Below the pieces are notes generated by a model, which had not been told where the DNA came from, did no database searches, and worked only from the letters and a program-made list of their open reading frames with translations. Of a DNA stretch of 64,000 bases, positions 55,910 through 63,528 are shown piece after piece. Each line of letters opens with the position of its first letter. Position 1 is the stretch's first letter. The position numbers were made by a program, and so were the translations under genes. Source of the stretch: Flavobacteriales bacterium (GTDB lineage: Bacteria; Bacteroidota; Bacteroidia; JANQJC01); NCBI GenBank assembly GCA_028281825.1, contig JANQJC010000107.1, forward strand, positions 43,705 to 107,704, read 5' to 3'.

Positions 55910-58900
55910 TTATTCTTCAAGGGTTATTACCCAGTCATCGGCATTTACCAGTGTGCCTTCTTTCAGGTGTATTTTTTTCACTTTGGTTTCAATTGGAGAT
56001 GTGATGGTGGTTTCCATTTTCATGGCTTCAATCACAAACATGGGTTGGTTTTTGGCTACCTCCTGCCCTTCCGTCACGAAAATCTTTGATAGCAGACCTT
56101 GCAGGGGGGCACCCACTTGGTTAGGGTCGTTTTTATCTGCTTTTGGGTTATCTGCTTTTTTAATGTTCAGTGATTTGTCTTGAACTTCGATATTGCGGGT
56201 TTGCCCATTCAGCCTAAAGAATACCATCCTCATGCCATGCTCGTCGGCGCCACTGACTGACAGCAGGCGTACGATGATATCCTTCCCTTCCCCAATGTGG
56301 ACAAAGGTTTCCTCGCGAGGCTCCATACCGTAGAAGAAATTTCGGGTAGGTATTTTTGATAAGTCGCCAAACTCCTGCTTGTAGCTGTAATAATCTTCAA
56401 AAACTTTCGGATAGAACTTGTAAGAAAGGAAATCAGTAAAGTCTAGTGAGGTATCATACTTTTTTAGAAAAGCTTCAAACTCAGTGTGGAAATCAACTGG
56501 TTCCAAGTGCTCGTTAGGCCTTTCTGTATAGGGTTTTATATCCTTCAATACTATTTTCTGCAACTCCTCTGGAAACCCACCTGGGGGCTGGCCTATATCC
56601 CCTTTGAAGTAAGCCTGCACCGACTCGGGAAAAGAGATGACCTCCCCTTTCTCCATTACGTCGTCAATAGTCAAGCCATTGGATACCAGATACATCGCCA
56701 TATCACCCACCACCTTTGAACTAGGGGTTACCTTTACTACATCACCAAACAACTTGTTTACAGCAGCGTAGGTTTCCTTGATTTCCTCAAATTTATCAGC
56801 CAATCCCAGCGCTATGGCTTGTGGCTTTAGGTTGGAGTACTGCCCACCTGGTATCTCGTTCTCAAACACTTCGGCTGTACTGGCTTTCAAGCCCGATTCA
56901 AATGGATAGTAATACTCCCTCACATTCTCAAAGTAAGTCGAGAACTTATTGAGTTTCTTGATATCTATCTTATTCTCCCTTTCATGGAATTTCAGCATCT
57001 CCACCACAGAGTTGAAGTTGGGTTGGGAAGTCAATCCTGACAGACCACCCAGAGCTACATCCACGACATCCACCCCTTTCTCAATAGCCTTCAAGTAGGT
57101 TGCTGGTTGCAATGCTGAAGTATCGTGAGTATGCAAATGAATAGGCAGGTCAACCGTCTCTTTCAAGGCTGGGATAAGTATCTCCGCAGCATAGGGCTTC
57201 AATAAACCAGCCATATCTTTGATGGCAAGAATATGAGCACCCGCATTCTCCATATCCTTGGCCAGTTGCAGGTAATACTCTAGTGTATACTTGGTCTTGG
57301 AGCCGTCCAGTATATCACCAGTGTAGCAAATGGACGCTTCAGCAAGTGCACCAGTGTTTTTCCTTACGAAATCAATACATGGAGCTACTCCTTTCATCCA
57401 GTTGAGTGAATCGAAAATACGGAAAATATCAATTCCTGTTTCCCATGATTTCTCCACAAATTTCTCAATCAGGTTATCGGGATAAGCAGTATAGCCAACA
57501 CCATTAGAGCCACGAATCAGCATTTGCAATAGGATGTTTGGCACTGCCTTGCGTATCTGTGCCAACCTATCCCAGGGGTCTTCATGCAAAAAGCGAAGGC
57601 ATACATCAAAAGTAGCCCCACCCCAAACTTCCATGCTGAATACCTGAGGATGGTTCTTGGCATAGCTTTCAGCTACTTTCAGCATATCCAAAGTACGCAT
57701 CCTTGTAGCCAACAACGACTGATGTGCATCCCTGAAAGTAGTGTCAGTATATTGTATCTCCTTTTCGTTCTTCAGCCACTCTACAAATCCCTCAGTGCCC
57801 ATATCGGTGAGCATATCCTTAGTCCCCTTTGGATATGGTTCAAACTTCTTATACTCAGGTACAATAGGCGTCACGAAAACTTTATTCCTATCAATAAACT
57901 TTACGTCAGGGTTTCCATTCACAGTTACTTCTCCCAGGTAGCGCATGATTTTGGTTCCCCTGTCCCTTCCCTTTCGGAATTTAAACAACTCAGGATGCTC
58001 TTGTAAAAAGTTCACCGTTGCCCCACCTTTTTTGAATACCTCATGATTAACGATATTCTCAAGGAACTTTACATTATGCTTTACACCCCTGATTCGGAAT
58101 TCTTGCAATGAACGTGTCATCTTACGAGCTGCGCCATCTAACGTACGCGACTTGGCAGTTACCTTAGCCAACAGGCTATCAAAAAATGGACTCACCTGAA
58201 CGCCAGGGTATACACTACCCACATCCAGCCTGATTCCAAAACCCGAAGCTGTACGGAATGCTATCACAGTTCCATAATCAGGTTTGAACTCATTCTCAGG
58301 GTCCTCAGCAGTAATCCGGCATTGGATGGCATGCCCCGTCATTGAAACTGAACTTTGGTTTGGTATGGCAATCTCATCCTCATGAAGCAAGAAACCCCTC
58401 GCAATGCGCACTTGTAGCTTCACGATATCAATTCCAGTAACTTCTTCAGTCACAGTATGTTCCACCTGTATACGTGGGTTGACCTCGATAAAGTAAATGT
58501 TGTTTTCACGGTCAACCAAAAACTCAACCGTACCTACGTTATTATAGTTAACTGACTTAACCAGATTGACGGCGTAGTCATACAGTTTCTCTTTCACAGC
58601 CTGGTCAAGCCCAAAAGCAGGAGCTACCTCTACCACCTTCTGAAACCTACGTTGTACGGAACAATCCCTTTCAAATAGATGAACCGTATTCCCTTCATTA
58701 TCAGCTACTATCTGAACTTCTATATGCTTAGGGTTCTCAACAAATTTTTCAATGAATACCGTATCATCACCAAATGCATTTTTGGCTTCCCGTTTGGCTT
58801 CATTAAAGGCGTTTTCCAGTTGTTCCTCCTCACGGATAACACGCATTCCCCTTCCACCACCGCCTGCGGCAGCTTTCAACATTATGGGGTATCCAATCCT

Positions 58901-59356
58901 TTTAGCCTCTTCGATGGCTATGGATACATCCGTTAATGGTTTCTCATTACTCTCAATTATTGGGATATTGGCAGCCTTGGCAATCTCCTTGGCAGAAACC
59001 TTATCTCCCAGCTTGGCCATCACCTCTGGGCGTGGACCAATCCATACTATACCATTCTCCTCACACTTGCGGGCAAATTCCACATTTTCTGATAAGAAAC
59101 CATAACCTGGGTGGATAGCATCTACATTTTTCTCCTTAGCTAAGGCTATAATCTCATCAATATCCAAATAAGGCTTTAACGGGTCATTATCGTGCCCAAC
59201 CTGGTATGATTCGTCAGCTTTATATCTATGTAGTGAATAACGATCCTCATAAGTATAAATCGCTACTGTGCGCATTTTCAGTTCAACACAGGCCCTTAAA
59301 ACCCTAATAGCTATCTCCCCGCGGTTAGCGACTAAAACCTTGTTTATTTTCCTCAT
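55910..59356 (-). CDS. pyc: Pyruvate carboxylase
   Basis: A 1148-aa full-length Pyc that makes oxaloacetate from pyruvate and bicarbonate using ATP. The biotin-carboxylase domain opens KVLVANRGEIAIRVLRA with AAAGGGGRGMR (ATP loop) and FIEVNPRIQVEHTVTEEVTGIDIV. The carboxyltransferase domain follows from about residue 530 (TDTTFRDAHQSLLATRMRT, GGATFDVCLRFLHEDPW, HLHTHDTSALQPATYL). The biotin Lys lies in VIEAMKMETTITSP near the C-terminus. Length and order are normal, with no neighbour in the same operon. Its main role is refilling the TCA cycle. Confidence 0.98.
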   Translation of the reverse strand: MRKINKVLVANRGEIAIRVLRACVELKMRTVAIYTYEDRYSLHRYKADESYQVGHDNDPLKPYLDIDEIIALAKEKNVDAIHPGYGFLSENVEFARKCEENGIVWIGPRPEVMAKLGDKVSAKEIAKAANIPIIESNEKPLTDVSIAIEEAKRIGYPIMLKAAAGGGGRGMRVIREEEQLENAFNEAKREAKNAFGDDTVFIEKFVENPKHIEVQIVADNEGNTVHLFERDCSVQRRFQKVVEVAPAFGLDQAVKEKLYDYAVNLVKSVNYNNVGTVEFLVDRENNIYFIEVNPRIQVEHTVTEEVTGIDIVKLQVRIARGFLLHEDEIAIPNQSSVSMTGHAIQCRITAEDPENEFKPDYGTVIAFRTASGFGIRLDVGSVYPGVQVSPFFDSLLAKVTAKSRTLDGAARKMTRSLQEFRIRGVKHNVKFLENIVNHEVFKKGGATVNFLQEHPELFKFRKGRDRGTKIMRYLGEVTVNGNPDVKFIDRNKVFVTPIVPEYKKFEPYPKGTKDMLTDMGTEGFVEWLKNEKEIQYTDTTFRDAHQSLLATRMRTLDMLKVAESYAKNHPQVFSMEVWGGATFDVCLRFLHEDPWDRLAQIRKAVPNILLQMLIRGSNGVGYTAYPDNLIEKFVEKSWETGIDIFRIFDSLNWMKGVAPCIDFVRKNTGALAEASICYTGDILDGSKTKYTLEYYLQLAKDMENAGAHILAIKDMAGLLKPYAAEILIPALKETVDLPIHLHTHDTSALQPATYLKAIEKGVDVVDVALGGLSGLTSQPNFNSVVEMLKFHERENKIDIKKLNKFSTYFENVREYYYPFESGLKASTAEVFENEIPGGQYSNLKPQAIALGLADKFEEIKETYAAVNKLFGDVVKVTPSSKVVGDMAMYLVSNGLTIDDVMEKGEVISFPESVQAYFKGDIGQPPGGFPEELQKIVLKDIKPYTERPNEHLEPVDFHTEFEAFLKKYDTSLDFTDFLSYKFYPKVFEDYYSYKQEFGDLSKIPTRNFFYGMEPREETFVHIGEGKDIIVRLLSVSGADEHGMRMVFFRLNGQTRNIEVQDKSLNIKKADNPKADKNDPNQVGAPLQGLLSKIFVTEGQEVAKNQPMFVIEAMKMETTITSPIETKVKKIHLKEGTLVNADDWVITLEE

Positions 59357-59393
59357 TGAAAAACGGAATTGGTAGTAGATATGTCAGTATGGA

Positions 59394-59425
59394 CAAATGT
59401 ATCTTTTTACTGGGCAAGTTACAAG
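59394..59425 (-). promoter_or_regulatory. pyc promoter (CTTG-N20-TACATTTG)
   Basis: The minus strand reads CTTG, a 20-nt spacer, then TACATTTG (exact TAnnTTTG), ending 37 nt before the pyc ATG. Confidence 0.6.
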
Positions 59426-59448
59426 TTGAAATACAGTATTAAGTACAA

Positions 59449-59464
59449 AGTATTAGGTATTAAG
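59449..59464 (+). repeat. 16-bp repeat AGTATTAGGTATTAAG, copy 2
   Basis: An exact copy of 46799-46814. The gap 59426-59725 contains this and family B, C and E repeats and no recognisable gene. Confidence 0.5.
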
Positions 59465-59518
59465 ACTAAAACCTTGAAAGGGTTTCAAAGTTTTGAATTA
59501 TTGCAATCCCCCTGTGAA

Positions 59519-59553
59519 CCCTGTGCCTTCTTTGAGCACTCTGTGGTTTAATA
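59519..59553 (-). repeat. Dispersed repeat family C, copy 2
   Basis: On the minus strand TAAACCACAGAGTGCTCAAAGAAGGCACAGGG resembles 53244-53276 in order and spacing (CACAGAG ... GAAGGCACAG). Confidence 0.5.
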
Positions 59554-59556
59554 AAT

Positions 59557-59599
59557 GAGATCGCTTCCCCAAAAGCATTCGGGGCTCCTCGCAATAACG
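59557..59599 (+). repeat. Dispersed repeat family B, copy 3
   Basis: GAGATCGCTTCCCCAAAAGCATTCGGGGCTCCTCGCAATAACG, with the same ends as 53396-53432. Confidence 0.5.
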
Positions 59600-59658
59600 T
59601 ATTCCGTGCCCCATCAGCTAATCCGCTAATCATCTCATCAGCTAATTAATATAAATAG

Positions 59659-59692
59659 ATCACGGGTCTCCATTCTCACTCCGCCCGCGAAC
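59659..59692 (+). repeat. Dispersed repeat family E, copy 2
   Basis: ATCACGGGTCT and CCCGCGAACG match the two ends of the element at 48994-49016; the middle differs. Confidence 0.4.
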
Positions 59693-59725
59693 GCCCCTAG
59701 CTGCGCTTTGCCTTCTGACTTCTAG

Positions 59726-59788
59726 CTTCTGTCTCCTGTTACTTGACTTCTGTCTCCTGTTACTTGACTTCTGTCTCCTGTTACTTAC
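59726..59788 (+). repeat. Three-copy 21-bp tandem repeat at the metZ 3' end
   Basis: The unit CTTCTGTCTCCTGTTACTTGA is present three times in a row (59726-59788), the last with a changed end. The final copy covers the metZ stop codon (59781-59783). This explains the spurious SSNRRQK-repeat ORF at 59660-59953. Confidence 0.8.
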
Positions 59789-60956
59789 TCTTCCCCAATG
59801 CTTGCTCAATATCGCTAATGATATCAGCAATATTCTCCAAGCCAACGGAAATACGCACCAAACCCGGAGTAATCCCCACAGCTTGCCTTTCTTCTTCTGA
59901 AAGCTTAGCATGTGTTGTAGAAGCTGGATGAGTCGCAATAGTCCTACTGTCACCCAAGTTGGCAGTCAATGAGCACATAGTGAGGTTATCTAAGAAACGC
60001 TTACCTTGTTCCAAGCCACCTTTCACTTCAAAGGTAATCAGTCCACCACCCTTTTTCATTTGCTTTTGTGCAATGTCATATTGTGGGTGAGACATCAAGC
60101 CAGGATAGCGTACATTCTGCACCTCTGGGTGATGCTCCAGACAGTTGGCCAGTGTAAGGGCATTCTCGCAATGCCTGTCTAGCCTCACTTCTAAGGTTTC
60201 CAAACTCTTACTTAATACCCATGCATTGAAAGGGGAAATAGCAGGGCCGGTAGAACGACAGAAAGTATAAATCTCATCAATCAACTCTTGCTTACCAACA
60301 ACCACACCGCCCATCACACGGCCTTGCCCATCCATCCACTTGGTGCCAGAGTGGGTAACCAAATGAGCACCAAACTCAATGGGTTTCTGTAGCAATGGAG
60401 TCGCAAAACAGTTATCTACATTCAGGATGAGATTATGCTTCTCAGCCAACTTGCCTAACCACTCCAAATCAATGATATCAAGCCCGGGATTAGAAGGCGT
60501 CTCAACGAATATCATCTTTGTATTGGGCTTTATCTCAGCCTCCCAGGTCTCTGGTTTGTTGGCATCTACATAAGTATGAGTAATACCAAATCTTGGGAAA
60601 ATTTTAGTGAAGAGCGTATGTGTTGAACCAAAGATAGAGCGGCAAGCCAGCACATGATCGCCATTGCCAACAATGGCGGCTATACTGGCGTACACGGTAG
60701 CCATACCAGTAGCAGTAGCAAATCCTGCTTCAGCCCCTTCCAGGCTGCACATTTTGTCAATAAGCTCTTGCGCATTCGGGTTACTGAAACGGCTATAGAT
60801 AAAGCCTTCTTCTTCATCCGCAAACACGGCACGCATTTGCTCTGCATTGTCGTAACAGAAGCTTGAAGTAAGATATAAGGGAACGCTGTGCTCCCTAAAC
60901 TTGGTTTGTTCTGCTTGTATCCTTACGGTATCCGTTTGCGGTTTCTTTTGGCTCAT
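59781..60956 (-). CDS. metZ: O-succinyl/O-acetylhomoserine sulfhydrylase (MetZ-like)
   Basis: A 391-aa Cys/Met-metabolism PLP enzyme that should make homocysteine from activated homoserine and sulfide. Motifs: YSRFSNPNAQELIDKMCSLEGAEAGFATATGMATVYASIAAIVGNGDHVLACRSIFGSTHTLFTK, FVETPSNPGLDIIDLEWLGKLAEKHN and the PLP-Lys region LVTHSGTKWMDGQGRVMGGVVVG, where the DGQGR is typical of MetZ. With metX near, direct sulfhydrylation is likely; cystathionine-type activity cannot be excluded from sequence. It is downstream of osmC (30 nt). Confidence 0.88.
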   Translation of the reverse strand: MSQKKPQTDTVRIQAEQTKFREHSVPLYLTSSFCYDNAEQMRAVFADEEEGFIYSRFSNPNAQELIDKMCSLEGAEAGFATATGMATVYASIAAIVGNGDHVLACRSIFGSTHTLFTKIFPRFGITHTYVDANKPETWEAEIKPNTKMIFVETPSNPGLDIIDLEWLGKLAEKHNLILNVDNCFATPLLQKPIEFGAHLVTHSGTKWMDGQGRVMGGVVVGKQELIDEIYTFCRSTGPAISPFNAWVLSKSLETLEVRLDRHCENALTLANCLEHHPEVQNVRYPGLMSHPQYDIAQKQMKKGGGLITFEVKGGLEQGKRFLDNLTMCSLTANLGDSRTIATHPASTTHAKLSEEERQAVGITPGLVRISVGLENIADIISDIEQALGKSK

Positions 60957-60977
60957 TGCAATTGATTATGTGAACCG

Positions 60978-60985
60978 CAAAAATA
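60978..60985 (-). promoter_or_regulatory. -7 box TATTTTTG upstream of metZ
   Basis: The minus strand reads TATTTTTG, an exact -7 match, 21 nt before the metZ ATG and in the osmC-metZ gap. It could give metZ its own transcript. Confidence 0.4.
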
Positions 60986-60986
60986 C

Positions 60987-61406
60987 CTATTCCCCGTTAA
61001 TACTGAAACTCCAAGTAATTTTTGCTGTTTTTTCTAATAATTTGGTAACAGAACAGTACTTCTCCGCAGACAGTGTAATTGCTTTCTCCACCTTCTCATT
61101 ATCCAACTCACCTTGCAATAAATACTTGATATGGATATTAGTAAACAGCGATGGCACTTTGCCTTCTTCCCTCTCGGCAGTTACTTCCACATCATAATCC
61201 ACAACATCTTGCTTCATCTTTCGCAAGATGCTCAACACATCAATAGAGGTACAACCCGCTAAAGCCATTAATACCACTTGCATCGGGCGTGCAGCAAGGT
61301 TCTCACCACCTATACTTTCTGAGCCGTCCATCCTGATTGAATTACCGTCTTCATTGGTGGCTTCCATCAGGAAGTTCTCATTTATTCTCTTCAGGTTTAT
61401 TTTCAT
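60987..61406 (-). CDS. OsmC-family protein
   Basis: A 139-aa OsmC-fold protein. The two redox Cys are at LMALAGCTSIDVLSIL and LSAEKYCSVTKLL, both present. OsmC-type proteins reduce organic hydroperoxides in the cytoplasm, or have other thiol roles (YhfA subtype). The style MDGSESIGGENLAARPMQVVLMALAGCTSIDVLSILRKM fits the YhfA subgroup. It sits 30 nt upstream of metZ on the same strand. Confidence 0.9.
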   Translation of the reverse strand: MKINLKRINENFLMEATNEDGNSIRMDGSESIGGENLAARPMQVVLMALAGCTSIDVLSILRKMKQDVVDYDVEVTAEREEGKVPSLFTNIHIKYLLQGELDNEKVEKAITLSAEKYCSVTKLLEKTAKITWSFSINGE

Positions 61407-61488
61407 CTTGTTTCAGTTTGGATTACAAAGAAAAGAAATCTTGCCTCTGGAAGTGTATGAACCACGTCATTGCATGGATTAATAATTA

Positions 61489-61917
61489 TTACTCCTGAAT
61501 CACAGGCACGTCACTAATCAACCTCCAGGCACCCTCATTATCCCTTACCAAAGTGATAAGTGATACAAAAGTCATTTTGGTGCCAGCAAAGGTTACTCGC
61601 GCACTTGCGGTATTACCATTCACAACTATATTCTCAATGGTCAACTTGCGAGTATCACCCCCAAATTCCTTTGTTCTTATCTTCTCTATATATGCAGCTC
61701 TTGGCATCACAGCAACTTCAGTACTGCCAAAGAGCCTGTTCATTACCACCCTATAGTTATCATCCAGGTGTTTTTCTAATTCGCTTACATCATTGGTATC
61801 CCCGGCTTTGGAGAAGGCTGTAATGGTTTGTTTAACTGCTTCCATGTCATTTGTTTGTGAATAAAGATTTACACTAAATAAAATGCCAGCTATGGCTGTT
61901 AAGATTAGCTTTTTCAT
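61489..61917 (-). CDS. Secreted NTF2-like/SnoaL-like protein (MarR-operator-controlled)
   Basis: A 142-aa protein with a signal peptide (LILTAIAGILFSVNLYSQ), then one NTF2-like cone domain (MEAVKQTITAFSKAGDTNDVSELEKHLDDNYRVVMNRLFGSTEVAVMPRAAYIEKIRTKEFGGDTRKLTIENIVVNGNTASARVTFAGTKMTFVSLITLVRDNEGAWRLISDVP). This family binds varied ligands; function is unknown. An operator shared with marR lies 40-63 nt upstream of the start, and the regulator gene is next to it, so its expression probably responds to that MarR. Confidence 0.85.
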   Translation of the reverse strand: MKKLILTAIAGILFSVNLYSQTNDMEAVKQTITAFSKAGDTNDVSELEKHLDDNYRVVMNRLFGSTEVAVMPRAAYIEKIRTKEFGGDTRKLTIENIVVNGNTASARVTFAGTKMTFVSLITLVRDNEGAWRLISDVPVIQE

Positions 61918-61956
61918 GATTTTGATTTTTATAGTTTAACTTAAGATTACTCATCT

Positions 61957-61980
61957 AATATCAATAGTTGATATATCAAT
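61957..61980. promoter_or_regulatory. MarR operator in front of the NTF2-like gene
   Basis: AATATCAATAGTTGATATATCAAT holds the half-sites ATATCAA and TTGATAT. It includes the perfect 12-bp palindrome TTGATATATCAA (61968-61979). The reverse complement of the marR-start site (62431-62454) is identical except for one base. Confidence 0.75.
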
Positions 61981-61997
61981 TATTTATTCAAAAAATT

Positions 61998-62432
61998 TTA
62001 ACTCATATTCTTTTGTATTCTTAAAAGCATGGAACTGAGTGTTTCCAACTCTTTCTTGGTAAAACCCTTGGTGCTTAACTCCCTATGCTCATTTACTATC
62101 TTCATATGTTTGTCTATAAACTTCTGCCCACTCTTGGTCAGAACAACATTATATTGCCTCCTGTTTCCTTCCACTTGCGTTCTCTCTACGTATCCTTTCT
62201 TTTCCAAAAGGTCTAATGTTCTAGTAATGGATGCAGGGTCTCTCAGTGATTTATCAGCCAACTCTTTCTGCGATAACTGTCCCGTCCCCTGTATTATCTT
62301 TAACAATACCCACTGATCAATAGTGATGCCCAGCCCCACTTTGTCAAACTCCCTTTGCGAATAGAGTTTAGAAACCTTGCTGGTCTTGTCTATCTGAAAT
62401 AATATCAGGTCTTCTAAAGCGATTTCTTTCAT
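61998..62432 (-). CDS. MarR-family transcriptional regulator
   Basis: A 144-aa winged-helix DNA-binding protein: SQKELADKSLRDPASITRTLDLLEKKGYVERTQVEGNRRQYNVVLTKSGQKFIDKH is the MarR recognition helix and wing, flanked by dimerisation helices. Its ATG at 62430-62432 overlaps its own operator, and the -7 box TATATTTG is just upstream, so autorepression is likely. The neighbouring NTF2-like gene carries the same operator. The ligand is unknown. The divergent metX has its own promoter. Confidence 0.92.
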   Translation of the reverse strand: MKEIALEDLILFQIDKTSKVSKLYSQREFDKVGLGITIDQWVLLKIIQGTGQLSQKELADKSLRDPASITRTLDLLEKKGYVERTQVEGNRRQYNVVLTKSGQKFIDKHMKIVNEHRELSTKGFTKKELETLSSMLLRIQKNMS

Positions 62433-62454
62433 TGATATATCAATTATTGATATT
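62431..62454. promoter_or_regulatory. MarR operator overlapping the marR start codon
   Basis: ATTGATATATCAATTATTGATATT contains the same perfect palindrome TTGATATATCAA (62432-62443) and the adjoining half-site TTGATAT. It covers the first base of the marR ATG and the probable transcription start. Confidence 0.75.
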
Positions 62455-62455
62455 G

Positions 62456-62463
62456 CAAATATA
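62456..62463 (-). promoter_or_regulatory. -7 box TATATTTG of marR
   Basis: The minus strand reads TATATTTG, an exact -7 match, immediately upstream of the operator at 62431-62454, consistent with repression by occlusion. Confidence 0.5.
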
Positions 62464-62503
62464 TAAATTATCTTTTATCTCCAACATCAGAAATCGATTA
62501 ATT

Positions 62504-62511
62504 TATATTTG
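62504..62511 (+). promoter_or_regulatory. -7 box TATATTTG of metX
   Basis: TATATTTG-CCATCGCAA-ATG: an exact -7 match 9 nt before the ATG at 62521. It overlaps the ORF-track TTG start at 62509, ruling that start out. Confidence 0.5.
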
Positions 62512-62520
62512 CCATCGCAA

Positions 62521-63528
62521 ATGTCTGTACACAAATACATATCTGACAAGCCCTTCCCACTAGAAAATGGACAAACCCTACCCCAGGTAGAGATTGCCTA
62601 TCATACCTATGGTACACCCAATACAGACCAAAGTAACGTGATATGGGTATGCCACGCCCTCACCGCCAATTCCGACCCTGTTGATTGGTGGCATGGCCTC
62701 TTTGGTGAAGGAAAGCTATTCGACCCTGGGGAATACTTTATCGTTTGTGCCAATATTTTAGGCTCCTGCTATGGTAGTAGTGGGCCTTTGACCATCAACC
62801 CCGCAACTGGAAAGCCTTACTACGCCAGTTTCCCTCAAGTTACTATCAGGGATATGGTAAAGGCGCACCAACTATTAAAAGAGCATCTAGGTATAAGCAA
62901 AATATACTTAGGCATTGGCGGTAGCATGGGTGGCTATCAATTGTTGGAATGGAGTTATCAAGAGCCTGAACTATTCAATAAGCTTTGTCTTTTAGTGACC
63001 AGCCCACAAGAATCAGCATGGGGTATTGCAGTTCATGAAACGCAACGCCTGGCCATTGAAGCCGACCCCACCTGGAATGACGACAGCCCCAATGCAGGCG
63101 CAGCTGGACTCAAAGCAGCCCGTGGAATTGGCATGCTCACCTATCGAAACTACCAAACCTTCAAAACCACCCAAACCGATAACGAAGAAAAACTGGAGGG
63201 CTTTCGTGCTGCATCATACATCAGCTATCAGGGTGATAAACTGGTAAAACGCTTCAATGCTCAAACTTATTGGATACTGAGCAAGGCAATGGATTCACAC
63301 TACCTTTCTCGCAATCGCGGCAAGATAGAAGACGTGCTAGCCCAAATAAAACCTGAAACAGTTGTTATCGGCATTTCCAGCGATATCCTTTGCCCCCTTG
63401 ACGAACAAAAATATCTGGCAGAACATATACCCAATGGAAAATTAGTAGAGATAGACTCACCTTACGGCCATGACGGTTTTTTGGTAGAGGCAGAGAAGAT
63501 TGGTGAGGTGTTGAAGGTATTTATTTAA
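62521..63528 (+). CDS. metX: Homoserine O-acetyltransferase
   Basis: A 335-aa alpha/beta hydrolase making O-acetyl-homoserine (or O-succinyl) for methionine synthesis. The nucleophile Ser135 is in GIGGSMGGYQLLEW. The family block NVIWVCHALTANSDPVDWWHGLFGEGKLFDPGEYFIVCANILGSCYGSSGP is present, as are the Asp/His triad parts in GISSDILCPLDEQ and SPYGHDGFLVE. The ATG at 62521 is favoured over the upstream TTG because the -7 box overlaps the latter. It pairs functionally with metZ at 59.8 kb. Confidence 0.95.
   Translation: MSVHKYISDKPFPLENGQTLPQVEIAYHTYGTPNTDQSNVIWVCHALTANSDPVDWWHGLFGEGKLFDPGEYFIVCANILGSCYGSSGPLTINPATGKPYYASFPQVTIRDMVKAHQLLKEHLGISKIYLGIGGSMGGYQLLEWSYQEPELFNKLCLLVTSPQESAWGIAVHETQRLAIEADPTWNDDSPNAGAAGLKAARGIGMLTYRNYQTFKTTQTDNEEKLEGFRAASYISYQGDKLVKRFNAQTYWILSKAMDSHYLSRNRGKIEDVLAQIKPETVVIGISSDILCPLDEQKYLAEHIPNGKLVEIDSPYGHDGFLVEAEKIGEVLKVFI

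Noticed and set aside
59726-59788. CRISPR-like array
   Set aside because: The three 21-bp units are directly adjacent with no spacers and no cas genes are in the window.
59660-59953. 97-aa minus-strand ORF with SSNRRQK repeats
   Set aside because: It is the translated shadow of the 21-bp tandem repeat and overlaps the metZ 3' end in another frame.
61998-62463. A riboswitch (SAM type) upstream of metX or metZ
   Set aside because: The promoters lie too close to the starts to leave a leader for one, and no SAM-box sequence is visible.
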